DNA from: DATKQY01 sp035532475 | GTDB taxonomy: Bacteria > Actinomycetota > Acidimicrobiia > Acidimicrobiales > Bog-793 | DNA length: 64,000 nucleotides | Assembly: GCA_035532475.1 (NCBI GenBank) | Contig: DATKQY010000059.1 | Coordinates: 56,613-120,612, forward strand | Reading direction: 5' to 3' | In this document: one piece after another, positions 46,899 to 54,686 of the stretch | Layout of the letters: the number at the start of each line of letters is the position of its first letter | Position numbering within the stretch: the stretch's first letter is position 1 | Made by a program: the position numbers and the translations under genes | The notes under the pieces: generated by a model | The model's database searches: none | What the model saw: only the letters and a program-made list of their open reading frames with translations | Told to the model about the DNA's origin: nothing

Positions 46899-48443
46899 GT
46901 GACGCTGCGACTCCGCTTCGCGATCGCGGGCGGGATCGTCCTTCTGGTCGTGGCGGTCACCGGGTTCTTCATCCCCCAGGTCGTGGCCGCGTCGCAGCTC
47001 CGTCAGGTCGACGAGCAGCTCGATGCCGCGCTCCCCCAGGCGGTCGGCTTCGTGCTCGGTCCTCAGCGCCTGGGACGGGGCGTGCGCGCCGGCCTCGGGC
47101 GCGCCGGCAAGCTGCCGGACGGGCGCGTCGTCCGTTCCTACCGCGACCTCAGCACCCTCTACGTCGCCGAGGTGACCGGCGGAACCCGACGCGTCTACGC
47201 CGCTTCAGGCGGGCGCACGGTCCCCCGCCTTCCCACGCGGGTCAGCCTGATCGGGAAGGGCATGCCGGTGGCCGAGACGGTATCGTCGCTGCGCGGGGGG
47301 ACCCGCTGGCAGGCGATCCTCTTGAAGAGCCGCTCCGGGCCGACCGAGGTCGTCGTCGCCGTCTCCCTTGCGCAGGTCGACGCGACCGACGGCCAGCTGC
47401 GCCTCGCCCTCTTGGCCGGGGGCCTCGCGGTGCTGCTCGCGGCCGTCGCCGTCGGGTGGTGGCTCGTCCGGCTGGGGCTACGGCCGATCGCCGAGGTCAC
47501 AGCCGTCGCCGACGCCATCACGCGTGGGGAGCGGTCACGGCGCGTCGGCACCCCCCGATCCGGCACCGAGGCAGGCCAGCTCGCCCACGCGTTCAACGTC
47601 ATGCTCGACGAGGAGCAGTCTGCGGAGGAACGGCTGCGGCGGTTCCTCGCCGACGCGTCGCACGAGCTGCGCACCCCGGTCACGGCGATACGCGGGTTCG
47701 CCGACCTGTGGCGCGAAGGTGCCCTCGGCGAGCGGGACGTCGCCGACGCGCTGAGGCGCATCGGCCAGGAGAGCGCCCGGATGGCCACGCTGGTGGAGGA
47801 GATGCTGCTCCTCGCGCGGCTCGACGACGGGCGCGCGCTCGACCGATGCCGGGTCGACCTCGCCGACCTGGTGCGCGACGCCGCGCTCGACGCCTCGGTC
47901 ACCCATCCCTCGCGCGACGTGGTGAGCGAGGCGGCGCCGGGCGTCGCTGCGACCGGCGACGAGGCTCGGCTCCGCCAGGTGCTGTCGAACCTGGTGACGA
48001 ACGCGCTCGTCCATACGCCCGACGGGACAGAGGTACGGATCCGCGCGTACCGCGCCGGCGCCTCCTGTGTCGTCGAGGTCGCGGACGACGGCGAGGGCAT
48101 GGACGCCGCGAGCGCGGCGAGCGCGTTCGACCGGTTCTGGCGCGGCCAACCGGGCCGGAGCGGCCCGGGCAGCGGACTCGGCCTGTCGATCGTCGCCGGG
48201 ATCGTCGCCGCCCACCACGGGGAGGTGAAGATGACGACCGCACCTGGAGCGGGCGTCACCGTACGGGTGTCTCTGCCCGCCGCGCCCGACCGCTCCGACC
48301 GCGACCGCGACGAGGGCGCTCCCCGTCCCTCGCCGGGCGAGGCCGCACCAGCAGCAGCGTCGACCGAGCGGCCACGGGCCGATCTCGCCCCGCGCATGAC
48401 CTCGAGCGGCGCCGCCGCCTGGACGGCCGGGCCCCTCCGGTAA
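46899..48443 (+). CDS. Sensor histidine kinase
   Basis: About 514 residues from a GTG 5 nt after the regulator stop. Two transmembrane helices (~8-28 and ~165-187) enclose a ~135-residue extracytoplasmic sensor; HAMP domain next; H box FLADASHELRTPVTAIRGF, N box NLVTNALVHTP, D box VADDGEGM and G box GPGSGLGLSIV. A ~60-residue Ser/Arg/Ala-rich tail follows the catalytic domain. Orthodox class I kinase that should phosphorylate the adjacent OmpR-type regulator. Confidence 0.94.
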   Translation: MTLRLRFAIAGGIVLLVVAVTGFFIPQVVAASQLRQVDEQLDAALPQAVGFVLGPQRLGRGVRAGLGRAGKLPDGRVVRSYRDLSTLYVAEVTGGTRRVYAASGGRTVPRLPTRVSLIGKGMPVAETVSSLRGGTRWQAILLKSRSGPTEVVVAVSLAQVDATDGQLRLALLAGGLAVLLAAVAVGWWLVRLGLRPIAEVTAVADAITRGERSRRVGTPRSGTEAGQLAHAFNVMLDEEQSAEERLRRFLADASHELRTPVTAIRGFADLWREGALGERDVADALRRIGQESARMATLVEEMLLLARLDDGRALDRCRVDLADLVRDAALDASVTHPSRDVVSEAAPGVAATGDEARLRQVLSNLVTNALVHTPDGTEVRIRAYRAGASCVVEVADDGEGMDAASAASAFDRFWRGQPGRSGPGSGLGLSIVAGIVAAHHGEVKMTTAPGAGVTVRVSLPAAPDRSDRDRDEGAPRPSPGEAAPAAASTERPRADLAPRMTSSGAAAWTAGPLR

Positions 48444-48663
48444 CGGATCCCCCACGACCTCGCAAGCTGCCCGACGGCTCGACCCGACGTGACGTGGCGG
48501 CGAGCTCGGAGCGACACCGTCGCGCCGGCACCGGTGACGGTCCGCGCGTCCCGAGGCGCTCGCCATGCCGCGGTGGACCGGCAACGGCGCTCGACCAACA
48601 CGTCGGGACTTGTCAGGTGCCGGCAGCGCAAGCGGCTCGTCGGGACCGGTGCCGGCTGCGGGC

Positions 48664-48945
48664 TCAGGTCGTTCGGACCAACGAGCTCACCGCGACGGCC
48701 AGGACGATCACGACGCCTTCCACGATGTCCTGGTAGAGGGCCGGGACACCCAACAGGTCGAAGCCGTTCACGATCAGCGCCAGCAGGAGGACGCCGACGA
48801 CAGTGCGCTAAATCGAACCGGTCCCTCCGAAGATGCTCATGCCACCAAGGGCAACCGCGGCGATCGCCGTCAGCGCCAACGTCGTACCCGCGGAGCTCGA
48901 CCCAGACCCGGTGGTCGAGGCGTCGACACGCCCAGCGATGGTCAT
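48664..48945 (-). pseudogene. C-terminal fragment of sugar ABC permease, in-frame stop
   Basis: Read on the minus strand from 48945: MTIAGRVDASTTGSGSSSAG, then LALTAIAAVALGGMSIFGGTGSI, a TAG (48810-48808), and on in the same frame RTVVGVLLLALIVNGFDLLG, VPALYQDIVEGVVIVLAV and a TGA at 48664. The halves join into the C terminus of an RbsC/XylH-type permease, where the residue after GGTGSI is normally Trp or a similar residue, so TGG to TAG is the simplest change. The N-terminal two thirds are missing and the arsenite transporter gene ends 20 nt upstream. Residue of a lost sugar transporter. Confidence 0.75.
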
Positions 48946-48964
48946 GAGACGTCCACGGTCGCGT

Positions 48965-50059
48965 TCACGGCACGGCCGGGAAGAACCGGCGTCGCGCCCA
49001 GAGCGACACGTAGACCAGACCGACGAGCACCGGCACCTCGATGAGCGGTCCGACGACACCAGCCAACGCCTCGCCCGAGGTCGCCCCGAAGACGCCGATG
49101 GCGACGGCGATCGCCAGCTCGAAGTTGTTGCCGGCCGCGGTGAACGCGAGCGTGGCGGTGCGCGGGTAGCCGAGGCCGAGCGCCTTGCCGATCGCGAACG
49201 CGCCCGTCCACATGACGGCGAAGTAGCAGAGCAGCGGTGCCGCGATGCGCACGACGTCGAGGGGGTGGCCGGTGATCTCCTTGCCCTGCAGCGCGAAGAG
49301 CACGACAACGGTGAACAGGAGCCCGTAGAGGGCGATCGGGCCGATCCTCGGCAAGAATCGCCGTTCGTACCAGTCGACGCCCTTCACCTTCTCCCCGAAG
49401 GTCCGGGTGAGGAATCCGGCCACGAGCGGGATGCCGAGGAAGATCGCGACGGAGATGGCGATGAGGCCGACCGAGACGTGCAGACCCGACGAGCGGAGCC
49501 CGAGCCAGCCTGGCAGCGCGACGAGGTAGAAGTAGCCGAGACCGGAGTAGGCGAGGATCTGGAACAGCGAGTTCAGCGCGACGAGGACGGCCGCCGCCTC
49601 ACGGTCCCCGCCGGACAGATCGTTCCAGATGAGCACCATCGCGATACAGCGCGCCAGACCGACCACGATGAGCCCGGTTCGATACGCCGGCTGGTCCGGC
49701 AGCAGCGCCCAGGCGAGGGCGAACATCACCGCAGGACCGACGACCCAGTTCAACAGGAGCGAGCTGACGAGAAGCCGCCGGTCGCTCGTCACCTCGTCGA
49801 GCTTTCGGTAGCGGACCTTGGCGAGGACCGGGTACATCATCGCCAGCAGGCCGACGAAGATCGGCGCCGGCACGCCGGCGGTCACCTGCGCCGAGTCGAG
49901 CGCCCGGCTGAGTCCGGACACCCCCCGCCCGAGGCCGAGCCCGAGGCCCATCGCCAGCAGGATCCATGCGGGGAGGAACCGGTCGAGAAACGAGAGCCTC
50001 GAGAGAACCGGTGCGGTCGCGCCGGCTTCTCCGCTGTCGTGAAGGAGCGTGTCGGTCAC
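48965..50059 (-). CDS. acr3: Arsenite efflux permease, ACR3 family
   Basis: About 364 residues from the second of two GTGs, which overlaps the arsI stop by 4 nt. Ten hydrophobic helices; the conserved cysteine is in GLARCIAMVLIWNDLSGGD and the conserved glutamate in GNNFELAIAVAI, both needed for As(III)/H+ antiport in characterised ACR3 proteins. Extrudes arsenite (possibly antimonite). Last working gene of an arsR-arsI-acr3 operon; no arsenate reductase is in the window. Confidence 0.93.
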   Translation of the reverse strand: MTDTLLHDSGEAGATAPVLSRLSFLDRFLPAWILLAMGLGLGLGRGVSGLSRALDSAQVTAGVPAPIFVGLLAMMYPVLAKVRYRKLDEVTSDRRLLVSSLLLNWVVGPAVMFALAWALLPDQPAYRTGLIVVGLARCIAMVLIWNDLSGGDREAAAVLVALNSLFQILAYSGLGYFYLVALPGWLGLRSSGLHVSVGLIAISVAIFLGIPLVAGFLTRTFGEKVKGVDWYERRFLPRIGPIALYGLLFTVVVLFALQGKEITGHPLDVVRIAAPLLCYFAVMWTGAFAIGKALGLGYPRTATLAFTAAGNNFELAIAVAIGVFGATSGEALAGVVGPLIEVPVLVGLVYVSLWARRRFFPAVP

Positions 50060-50568
50060 CACGCGTTCGACACCGTCGGGCAGCAGGCCGATGCTGGCGC
50101 GCGTTCTGCGTCCCCGACGCCGACCGCGCCGTCCGGCGAGGATGTGGTTGCGCAGCAGGTGCCGTCACCCTCCGGCCTGTTGGCGGTGGTCGCGTCGGCG
50201 AGCACCGTGTAGACCTCCCACGGTGCGCCGTCCGGATCGTTGACCCACACCTTGTCCTGGAGCGCGTAGCAGCAGGTCGTCTGTTCCTCGACGACGGTGC
50301 TCAGGCCCTCCTCGGAGAGCCGGCGAGTCGCCGCGGCTACGAGTTCGCTCGACTCCACCTCGATACCGAGATGGTTGAGCGCCCCTGTGACCCCCCCGCC
50401 CCGTTCCGCGCCGCTCTCGATGAGCACGAGCTTCAGGGCCGGCTCGGCGACGGCGAAGTTCGCGTACCCGGGCCGGAGCTTGGCCGGTCCGGTACCGAAC
50501 AGCTTGGAGTAGAACGCGATCGCGGCGTCGAGGTCCGAGACGTTGAGCGCGAGCTGGACACGGGACAT
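50056..50568 (-). CDS. arsI: ArsI/CadI-type glyoxalase-fold protein
   Basis: About 170 residues from ATG 50568, chosen because GGAGGAG lies 4 nt upstream; ATG 50580 lies within that site. One vicinal-oxygen-chelate domain: ALNVSDLDAAIAFYSKLF, NHLGIEV, and DPDGAPWEVYTV for metal ligands. TTCCYALQDKVWV holds the cysteine pair that binds trivalent organoarsenicals in ArsI C-As lyases; the tail adds GTCC and ACCP pairs. Either cleaves the C-As bond of methylarsenite or serves in cadmium/arsenic response. Co-translated with acr3. Confidence 0.88.
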   Translation of the reverse strand: MSRVQLALNVSDLDAAIAFYSKLFGTGPAKLRPGYANFAVAEPALKLVLIESGAERGGGVTGALNHLGIEVESSELVAAATRRLSEEGLSTVVEEQTTCCYALQDKVWVNDPDGAPWEVYTVLADATTANRPEGDGTCCATTSSPDGAVGVGDAERAPASACCPTVSNAW

Positions 50569-50581
50569 CGGCTCCTCCATA

Positions 50582-50599
50582 GATCGATGACTATCGATC
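50582..50599. promoter_or_regulatory. Inverted repeat before arsI
   Basis: GATCGAT-GACT-ATCGATC, a perfect 7-bp inverted repeat 13 nt upstream of the arsI ATG and inside the arsR-arsI gap. A GATCGAT core also occurs upstream of arsR (about 51028-51034). Candidate site for the ArsR repressor. Confidence 0.45.
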
Positions 50600-50644
50600 A
50601 GTCTAGCGAACGGCCGGGGGACTGTGAAGACCCGCGAGCTGGGC

Positions 50645-50998
50645 TCAGGAGCCGAGCACTCGCCGCAGCGCCGCGAGGCGGTCGGCGCTCACGCGCCACC
50701 AGGTCCAGCGACCCCGCTTCTCCCCGTGGAGCAAGCCGGCCTCGACGAGCACCCTCGTGTGGTGCGAGATCGTCGGCTGGCTCTTTGCGAGCGGCACCTC
50801 GAGATCGCACGAGCACACCTCGCCCTGCGCGGCGACGATCGAGAGCAGACGCAGGCGCACGGGGTCGGCGAGCGCCGCGAAGACCCGGGCGAGCTCGTCG
50901 GCATCGCCCTGCCCGAGCGGCGCCGCGACGAGCGAGGCACGGCACAGCTCGTCGCTCGTTTCCATAGAAATCGGCGTACTCGTGACCCCGCGAGCCAT
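50645..50998 (-). CDS. arsR: ArsR-family metalloregulator
   Basis: About 117 residues from ATG 50998, chosen for AGGAG four to eight nt upstream. Winged helix: LARVFAALADPVRLRLLSIVA, SQPTISHHTRVLVEAGLL and GRWTWWRV. The metal site near helix 3 is EVCSCDLE, a Cys-x-Cys pair, with a further Cys in DELCRASL nearer the N terminus that could complete a three-thiol As(III) site. Should release DNA when arsenite binds and so turn on arsI and acr3, which follow on the same strand. Confidence 0.9.
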   Translation of the reverse strand: MARGVTSTPISMETSDELCRASLVAAPLGQGDADELARVFAALADPVRLRLLSIVAAQGEVCSCDLEVPLAKSQPTISHHTRVLVEAGLLHGEKRGRWTWWRVSADRLAALRRVLGS

Positions 50999-51016
50999 CG
51001 CGAACTCCTCGTTCGG

Positions 51017-51070
51017 ACATTGACAGCGATCGATGTGGCGTGCACACTGAACATCGGTCGTCGTCAATGT
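51017..51070. promoter_or_regulatory. Divergent promoter region with inverted ACATTGAC repeat
   Basis: ACATTGAC (51017-51024) and GTCAATGT (51063-51070) form an inverted pair. Each carries a -35-like TTGAC hexamer, one pointing toward the response regulator, the other toward arsR, so the two promoters would overlap. The matching -10 regions are weak (CACACT, TGCACG). A GATCGAT element shared with the arsI upstream repeat lies between. Confidence 0.35.
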
Positions 51071-51186
51071 ATCAAGCCCGAGTGAACGGTAGGGGACTCC
51101 CAGGTGACCACTACGTCACATCGTGCCGCCAGCTTGACAAAGCAGCGGACAAGGCCACGACGGGATGGTCACGAGACCGTGACGCG

Positions 51187-51966
51187 ATGGGCCTGACTCG
51201 TCAACAGCGAGTGCTCGTCGTCGATGACGACGCCTCCTATCGCCAAGCGCTCGAAGCCGGCCTGCAGCAGGAAGGCTTCACGGTCTCGCTCGCGACCGAC
51301 GGTCGTGCGGCGCTGCGAATGGCGCGCGAGCTCCGGCTTGACGCGGTGCTGCTCGACCTCCGCCTGCCGGACATCTCCGGGATCGACGTCTGCCGGGAGC
51401 TACGCGGCTGGTCCGACGTGCCGATCCTCATACTGAGCGCGGTCGCGGACGAGCTCGACATCGTGCTCTGCTTCGAGCTCGGTGCCGACGACTACATCGC
51501 GAAGCCGTTCCGCCGCCGCGAGCTCGTCGCCCGGATGGACGCCTCGATCCGCCACCGGGAACGAGCCAGGCGCGCCCAGCGCATCGAGCCGCCGGTGCGC
51601 GAGCTCGTGCTCGGACCGTTGTCGATCGACTTCGTCGGCCGCATCGTCGAGCTCGACGGTACACGTCTCGAGCTGGCCAAGCGGGAGTTCGATCTGCTTG
51701 CCTACCTTGCGACCAAGCCGAACCGCGTCGTCTCGCGCGAGGAGCTCATGGACGTCGTGTGGGGCGTCGCGCTCCGCGACGATCGGACGATCGACACGCA
51801 CATGTACCGTCTCCGCTCGAAGATCGAGGCCGACTCGACCCACCCTGAGCTGATCGTCACCGTCCGGGGCGTCGGGTTCCTGCTACGGGACCAGAGCGAG
51901 GCCGACCGAAGGGCGCCGGGCGAGCTCGAGCCGGTCGCTGCTCAGCCGAATCGGCCGTTGACGTAG
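51187..51966 (+). CDS. PhoB/OmpR-type response regulator without adjacent kinase
   Basis: About 259 residues from ATG 51187. Receiver: VVDDDASY, VLLDLRLPDISG (phosphoacceptor Asp), LSAVAD in place of the usual LTA, and KPFRRREL. DNA-binding winged helix: LAKREFDLLAYLATKPNRVVSREELM and IVTVRGVGFLL. A ~25-residue tail follows. Its 3' end overlaps the end of pstB, on the other strand, by 25 nt. Adjacent to pstSCAB and so probably the phosphate-starvation regulator, but no histidine kinase gene is next to it. Confidence 0.88.
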   Translation: MGLTRQQRVLVVDDDASYRQALEAGLQQEGFTVSLATDGRAALRMARELRLDAVLLDLRLPDISGIDVCRELRGWSDVPILILSAVADELDIVLCFELGADDYIAKPFRRRELVARMDASIRHRERARRAQRIEPPVRELVLGPLSIDFVGRIVELDGTRLELAKREFDLLAYLATKPNRVVSREELMDVVWGVALRDDRTIDTHMYRLRSKIEADSTHPELIVTVRGVGFLLRDQSEADRRAPGELEPVAAQPNRPLT

Positions 51967-52805
51967 TCTTCGGTCCGGTGGTCTGTGGGTGACGAGAAGA
52001 TCTGCGCCGTCGGCCCGAACTCGACGAGCTCGCCGGCACGGTCCTCTGCCATCAGCAGGAAGGCGCAGGCGTCGGAGACCCGCGCCGCCTGTTGCATGTT
52101 GTGCGTGACGATCACGATGCTCACCCGGTCCTTCAGCTCGCCGATGAGATCCTCGATCCGTCGCGTCGCGTAGGGGTCCAGCGCCGAGGTCGGCTCGTCC
52201 ATGAGGAGCACCTCCGGCTCGACGGCGAGCGCCCGGGCGATGCAGAGCCGCTGCTGCTCGCCGCCGGAGAGCGAGATCGCGTGGTCGTTGAGGCGATCTC
52301 GGACGCTGTCCCACAGGGCGGCGGCGATGAGGGCGGACTCGGCCGCCTCGTCGAGGAGCGACTTCTTGCGGATGCCGTTGAAGCGGAGCCCCGAGACGAC
52401 GTTGTTGTAGATGCTCATCGTCGGGAACGGGTTCGGCCTCTGGAATACCATGCCGACACGCGAACGGACGAGCGTCGGGTGGAGCGCGCCGCCGTAGATA
52501 TCAATCCCCCCGAGGAGCACCGATCCGGTCACCTGGGCGGTCCGCACGGCGTCGTGCATGCGATTCAGCGCGCGCAGCAGCGTCGTCTTGCCTGAGCCCG
52601 AGGGCCCGATGAGCGCGGTGACCTGCTCGATCGATACGTTGAAGGTGACGTTGCGCACGGCCGGCCGGCCCCCGAAGGACACCGAGACGTCGCGCAACTG
52701 CATGATCGCCATCTCGCCTCCTCCGCGTGACGGGCCGCTCGGGCCGCTCGGGACGCTGGGCTCGGCCGTCGTCGCGGGCGAAACGGGGATCTCCTCGTCG
52801 GTCAT
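51942..52805 (-). CDS. pstB: Phosphate ABC transporter ATPase PstB
   Basis: About 287 residues; GGAGG eight nt before the ATG, which overlaps the pstA stop (ATGA). A ~30-residue Pro/Ser-rich N-terminal extension precedes the domain. Walker A GPSGSGKTT followed by LLRALNRMHD, the PstB-specific FQRPNPFPTMSIYNNV, signature LSGGEQQRL, Walker B VLLMDEPTSALDP and THNMQQAARVSD. Energises high-affinity phosphate import. Also the usual contact for PhoU-mediated signalling, though no phoU is in the window. Confidence 0.95.
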   Translation of the reverse strand: MTDEEIPVSPATTAEPSVPSGPSGPSRGGGEMAIMQLRDVSVSFGGRPAVRNVTFNVSIEQVTALIGPSGSGKTTLLRALNRMHDAVRTAQVTGSVLLGGIDIYGGALHPTLVRSRVGMVFQRPNPFPTMSIYNNVVSGLRFNGIRKKSLLDEAAESALIAAALWDSVRDRLNDHAISLSGGEQQRLCIARALAVEPEVLLMDEPTSALDPYATRRIEDLIGELKDRVSIVIVTHNMQQAARVSDACAFLLMAEDRAGELVEFGPTAQIFSSPTDHRTEDYVNGRFG

Positions 52806-53704
52806 CTTCTCGTCCTCCCGAGGCGCGAGGTGACGAGCCGGCTCGTGATCGACAGCAGGAGCACGATGACGACCAGCAGAAGTCCGGTCCCCCAGGCGAC
52901 GCGCTGCAGGTCGGAGAAGGCCTGGATGCCGTCGAGATAGATCGTGAGCGGCATCGCCGCCATCGGCTGGAACGGCGAGAGGGTCAGGTACTGGCTGCCG
53001 ATGGCGGTGAACAGCAGCGGTGCCGACTCCCCGGCCCCGCGCGCGACGGCAAGGAGCATCCCGGTGACCAGGCCGGGGAGCGCCGCGGGGAGGACGACAC
53101 GCCGAGCGATCGTGGCGTTCTTCGCACCCAGGGAGAGCGCGGCCTCGGACAGATCCACCGGCACGGTGCGAATCGCCGTCTCGCTCGACCGGATGATGAC
53201 CGGCAGCATGATGAGCCCGATGCCGAACGAGCCGGCGATTGCAGAGAAGTGGTGGAGTGTCGTGACAAGGACGCCGTAGGCGAAGATGCCGACGGTGATC
53301 GAGGGAACCCCCGAGAGCACGTCGGCAGCGAAGCGTATCCCGCCGGCGATGCGACCATCGGCCTGTGCCAGGAAGAGCCCGATCAGAAAGCCGAGCGGAA
53401 CCGCGGCTGCCGCGGCGATCGCGTCGATGATGAGCGAACCGACGATCGAGTTCCAGATCCCGCCACCAGATATGCCGGCCGGTGTCGGTAGGTGGGCGAA
53501 GAAGTCCACCGACCACGATTGGGCCCCACGCTCGACCGTGTAGGCGACGACGGCGACGAGGGGGACGAGAGCGACCAGGATGCAGGCCACGCAGAGCGCA
53601 AGCGCGATCCGCGAGCGACGCTGGCGTCGACGCAACGACCCCTCCGCGATCCGCTGGACCTCGGCCCGACGGCTGAGGATCGGGTCGAGCGAGAGGACGC
53701 TCAT
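52802..53704 (-). CDS. pstA: Phosphate ABC transporter permease PstA
   Basis: About 300 residues; ATG overlaps the pstC stop by 4 nt. Six helices, with the periplasmic-loop GGIWNSIVGSLIID, FAADVLSGVPSITVGIFAYG and the coupling loop SEAALSLGAKNATIARRVVLP. Forms the phosphate channel with PstC. Start fixed by translational coupling and by a typical basic N terminus. Confidence 0.94.
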   Translation of the reverse strand: MSVLSLDPILSRRAEVQRIAEGSLRRRQRRSRIALALCVACILVALVPLVAVVAYTVERGAQSWSVDFFAHLPTPAGISGGGIWNSIVGSLIIDAIAAAAAVPLGFLIGLFLAQADGRIAGGIRFAADVLSGVPSITVGIFAYGVLVTTLHHFSAIAGSFGIGLIMLPVIIRSSETAIRTVPVDLSEAALSLGAKNATIARRVVLPAALPGLVTGMLLAVARGAGESAPLLFTAIGSQYLTLSPFQPMAAMPLTIYLDGIQAFSDLQRVAWGTGLLLVVIVLLLSITSRLVTSRLGRTRR

Positions 53705-54672
53705 GCGAGGGCGATGGCCGCGCGTGAGCGGCCAACGGACCGGACCAACAGACGTGCTGCGACGTTGACCAGCGCGGTGACGACGAGGAGCAGGACGGCG
53801 ATCGCGATGAGCGAGGCCAGATGGAAGGGCTCGGTCGCCTCGGTGAACTGGTTGGCGATGATCGACGACATCGTCGCCCCCGTATCGAACAGGGAGTGGG
53901 CGAAGGCGGGCGTGTTGCCGATGACCATGGTCACAGCGATCGTCTCGCCGAGCGCACGTCCCGTCGCCAACGTCACCGCGCCGAGCAGCCCCGCCCGGGC
54001 ATGCGGCACGACGACGCGCCAGAGCACCTGGCCCCGAGTCGCACCGAGCGCCAGCGCGCCTTCGACCTGATCGGCCGGGACCGCCGCGAGCACGTCTCTC
54101 GAGATGGCGACCATCGTCGGGAGCACCATGATCGCCAGGATCAGGCCGGCGAGGAGGAGTCCGATGCCGATCTCCGCTCCGCTCCCAGGTCCTGCGTGGC
54201 CGAAGACGAACGCAACCGCCGGCTCGATGACGGAACGGGTGAAGGGAGCGAGGACGAGGAGGCCCCAGAGCCCGTAGACGACGCTCGGGATCGCTGCGAG
54301 CAGCTCGACTGCGCCCCCGAGCACGACGCGCGTCCGCGGCGGGAGCAGGTGTGAAAGGGCGAGCGCCGCGCCGAGGCCGATCGGGATCGCGAGCACCATC
54401 GCGATGAGGGTCGTCTCCAGGGTGCCGACGATGAACGGGAGCGCCCCGTAGTGGCCCGTCACCGGGTTCCACTGCGTTCCGGTGATGAAGCCGACGCCGA
54501 AGTGAGCGAACGCCGGTCGTGCCTGGACGACGAGGTCAACGACGAAGCCGACGAGGAGTGCCACGAAGACGAGTCCGGCGCCCGCGAGCATCGCTCGATA
54601 GAGGCCGTTCGGCACTGCCGGGCGGCGATGGCGCCGCCCGGCAGTGCCTGGTCTCGGGAGGGTGACCGCCAC
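53701..54672 (-). CDS. pstC: Phosphate ABC transporter permease PstC
   Basis: About 323 residues from GTG 54672. GTG 54615 and ATG 54591 are also possible; a 17-bp stem-loop (54611-54648) covers the N-terminal codons of the longest form, which argues for a later start. Six helices; TQWNPVTGHYGALPFIVGTLETT, LLAAIPSVVYGLWGLLVLAP and the coupling loop EGALALGATRGQVLWRVVVPHA (given here as known PstC blocks) identify it. Channel subunit with PstA. Stop overlaps the pstA start. Confidence 0.9.
   Translation of the reverse strand: MAVTLPRPGTAGRRHRRPAVPNGLYRAMLAGAGLVFVALLVGFVVDLVVQARPAFAHFGVGFITGTQWNPVTGHYGALPFIVGTLETTLIAMVLAIPIGLGAALALSHLLPPRTRVVLGGAVELLAAIPSVVYGLWGLLVLAPFTRSVIEPAVAFVFGHAGPGSGAEIGIGLLLAGLILAIMVLPTMVAISRDVLAAVPADQVEGALALGATRGQVLWRVVVPHARAGLLGAVTLATGRALGETIAVTMVIGNTPAFAHSLFDTGATMSSIIANQFTEATEPFHLASLIAIAVLLLVVTALVNVAARLLVRSVGRSRAAIALA
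54611..54648 (-). terminator. 17-bp perfect stem-loop between pstS and pstC
   Basis: GGCACTGCCGGGCGGCG (54611-54627) and its exact complement (54632-54648) with a 4-nt ATGG loop. On the transcript it starts ~38 nt after the pstS stop. Very stable and without a U run. Likely partial terminator or 3' end protector for pstS mRNA, matching the stem-loop in the peptide-type transporter operon. Confidence 0.65.
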
Positions 54673-54686
54673 GACGACTTCGCCGG

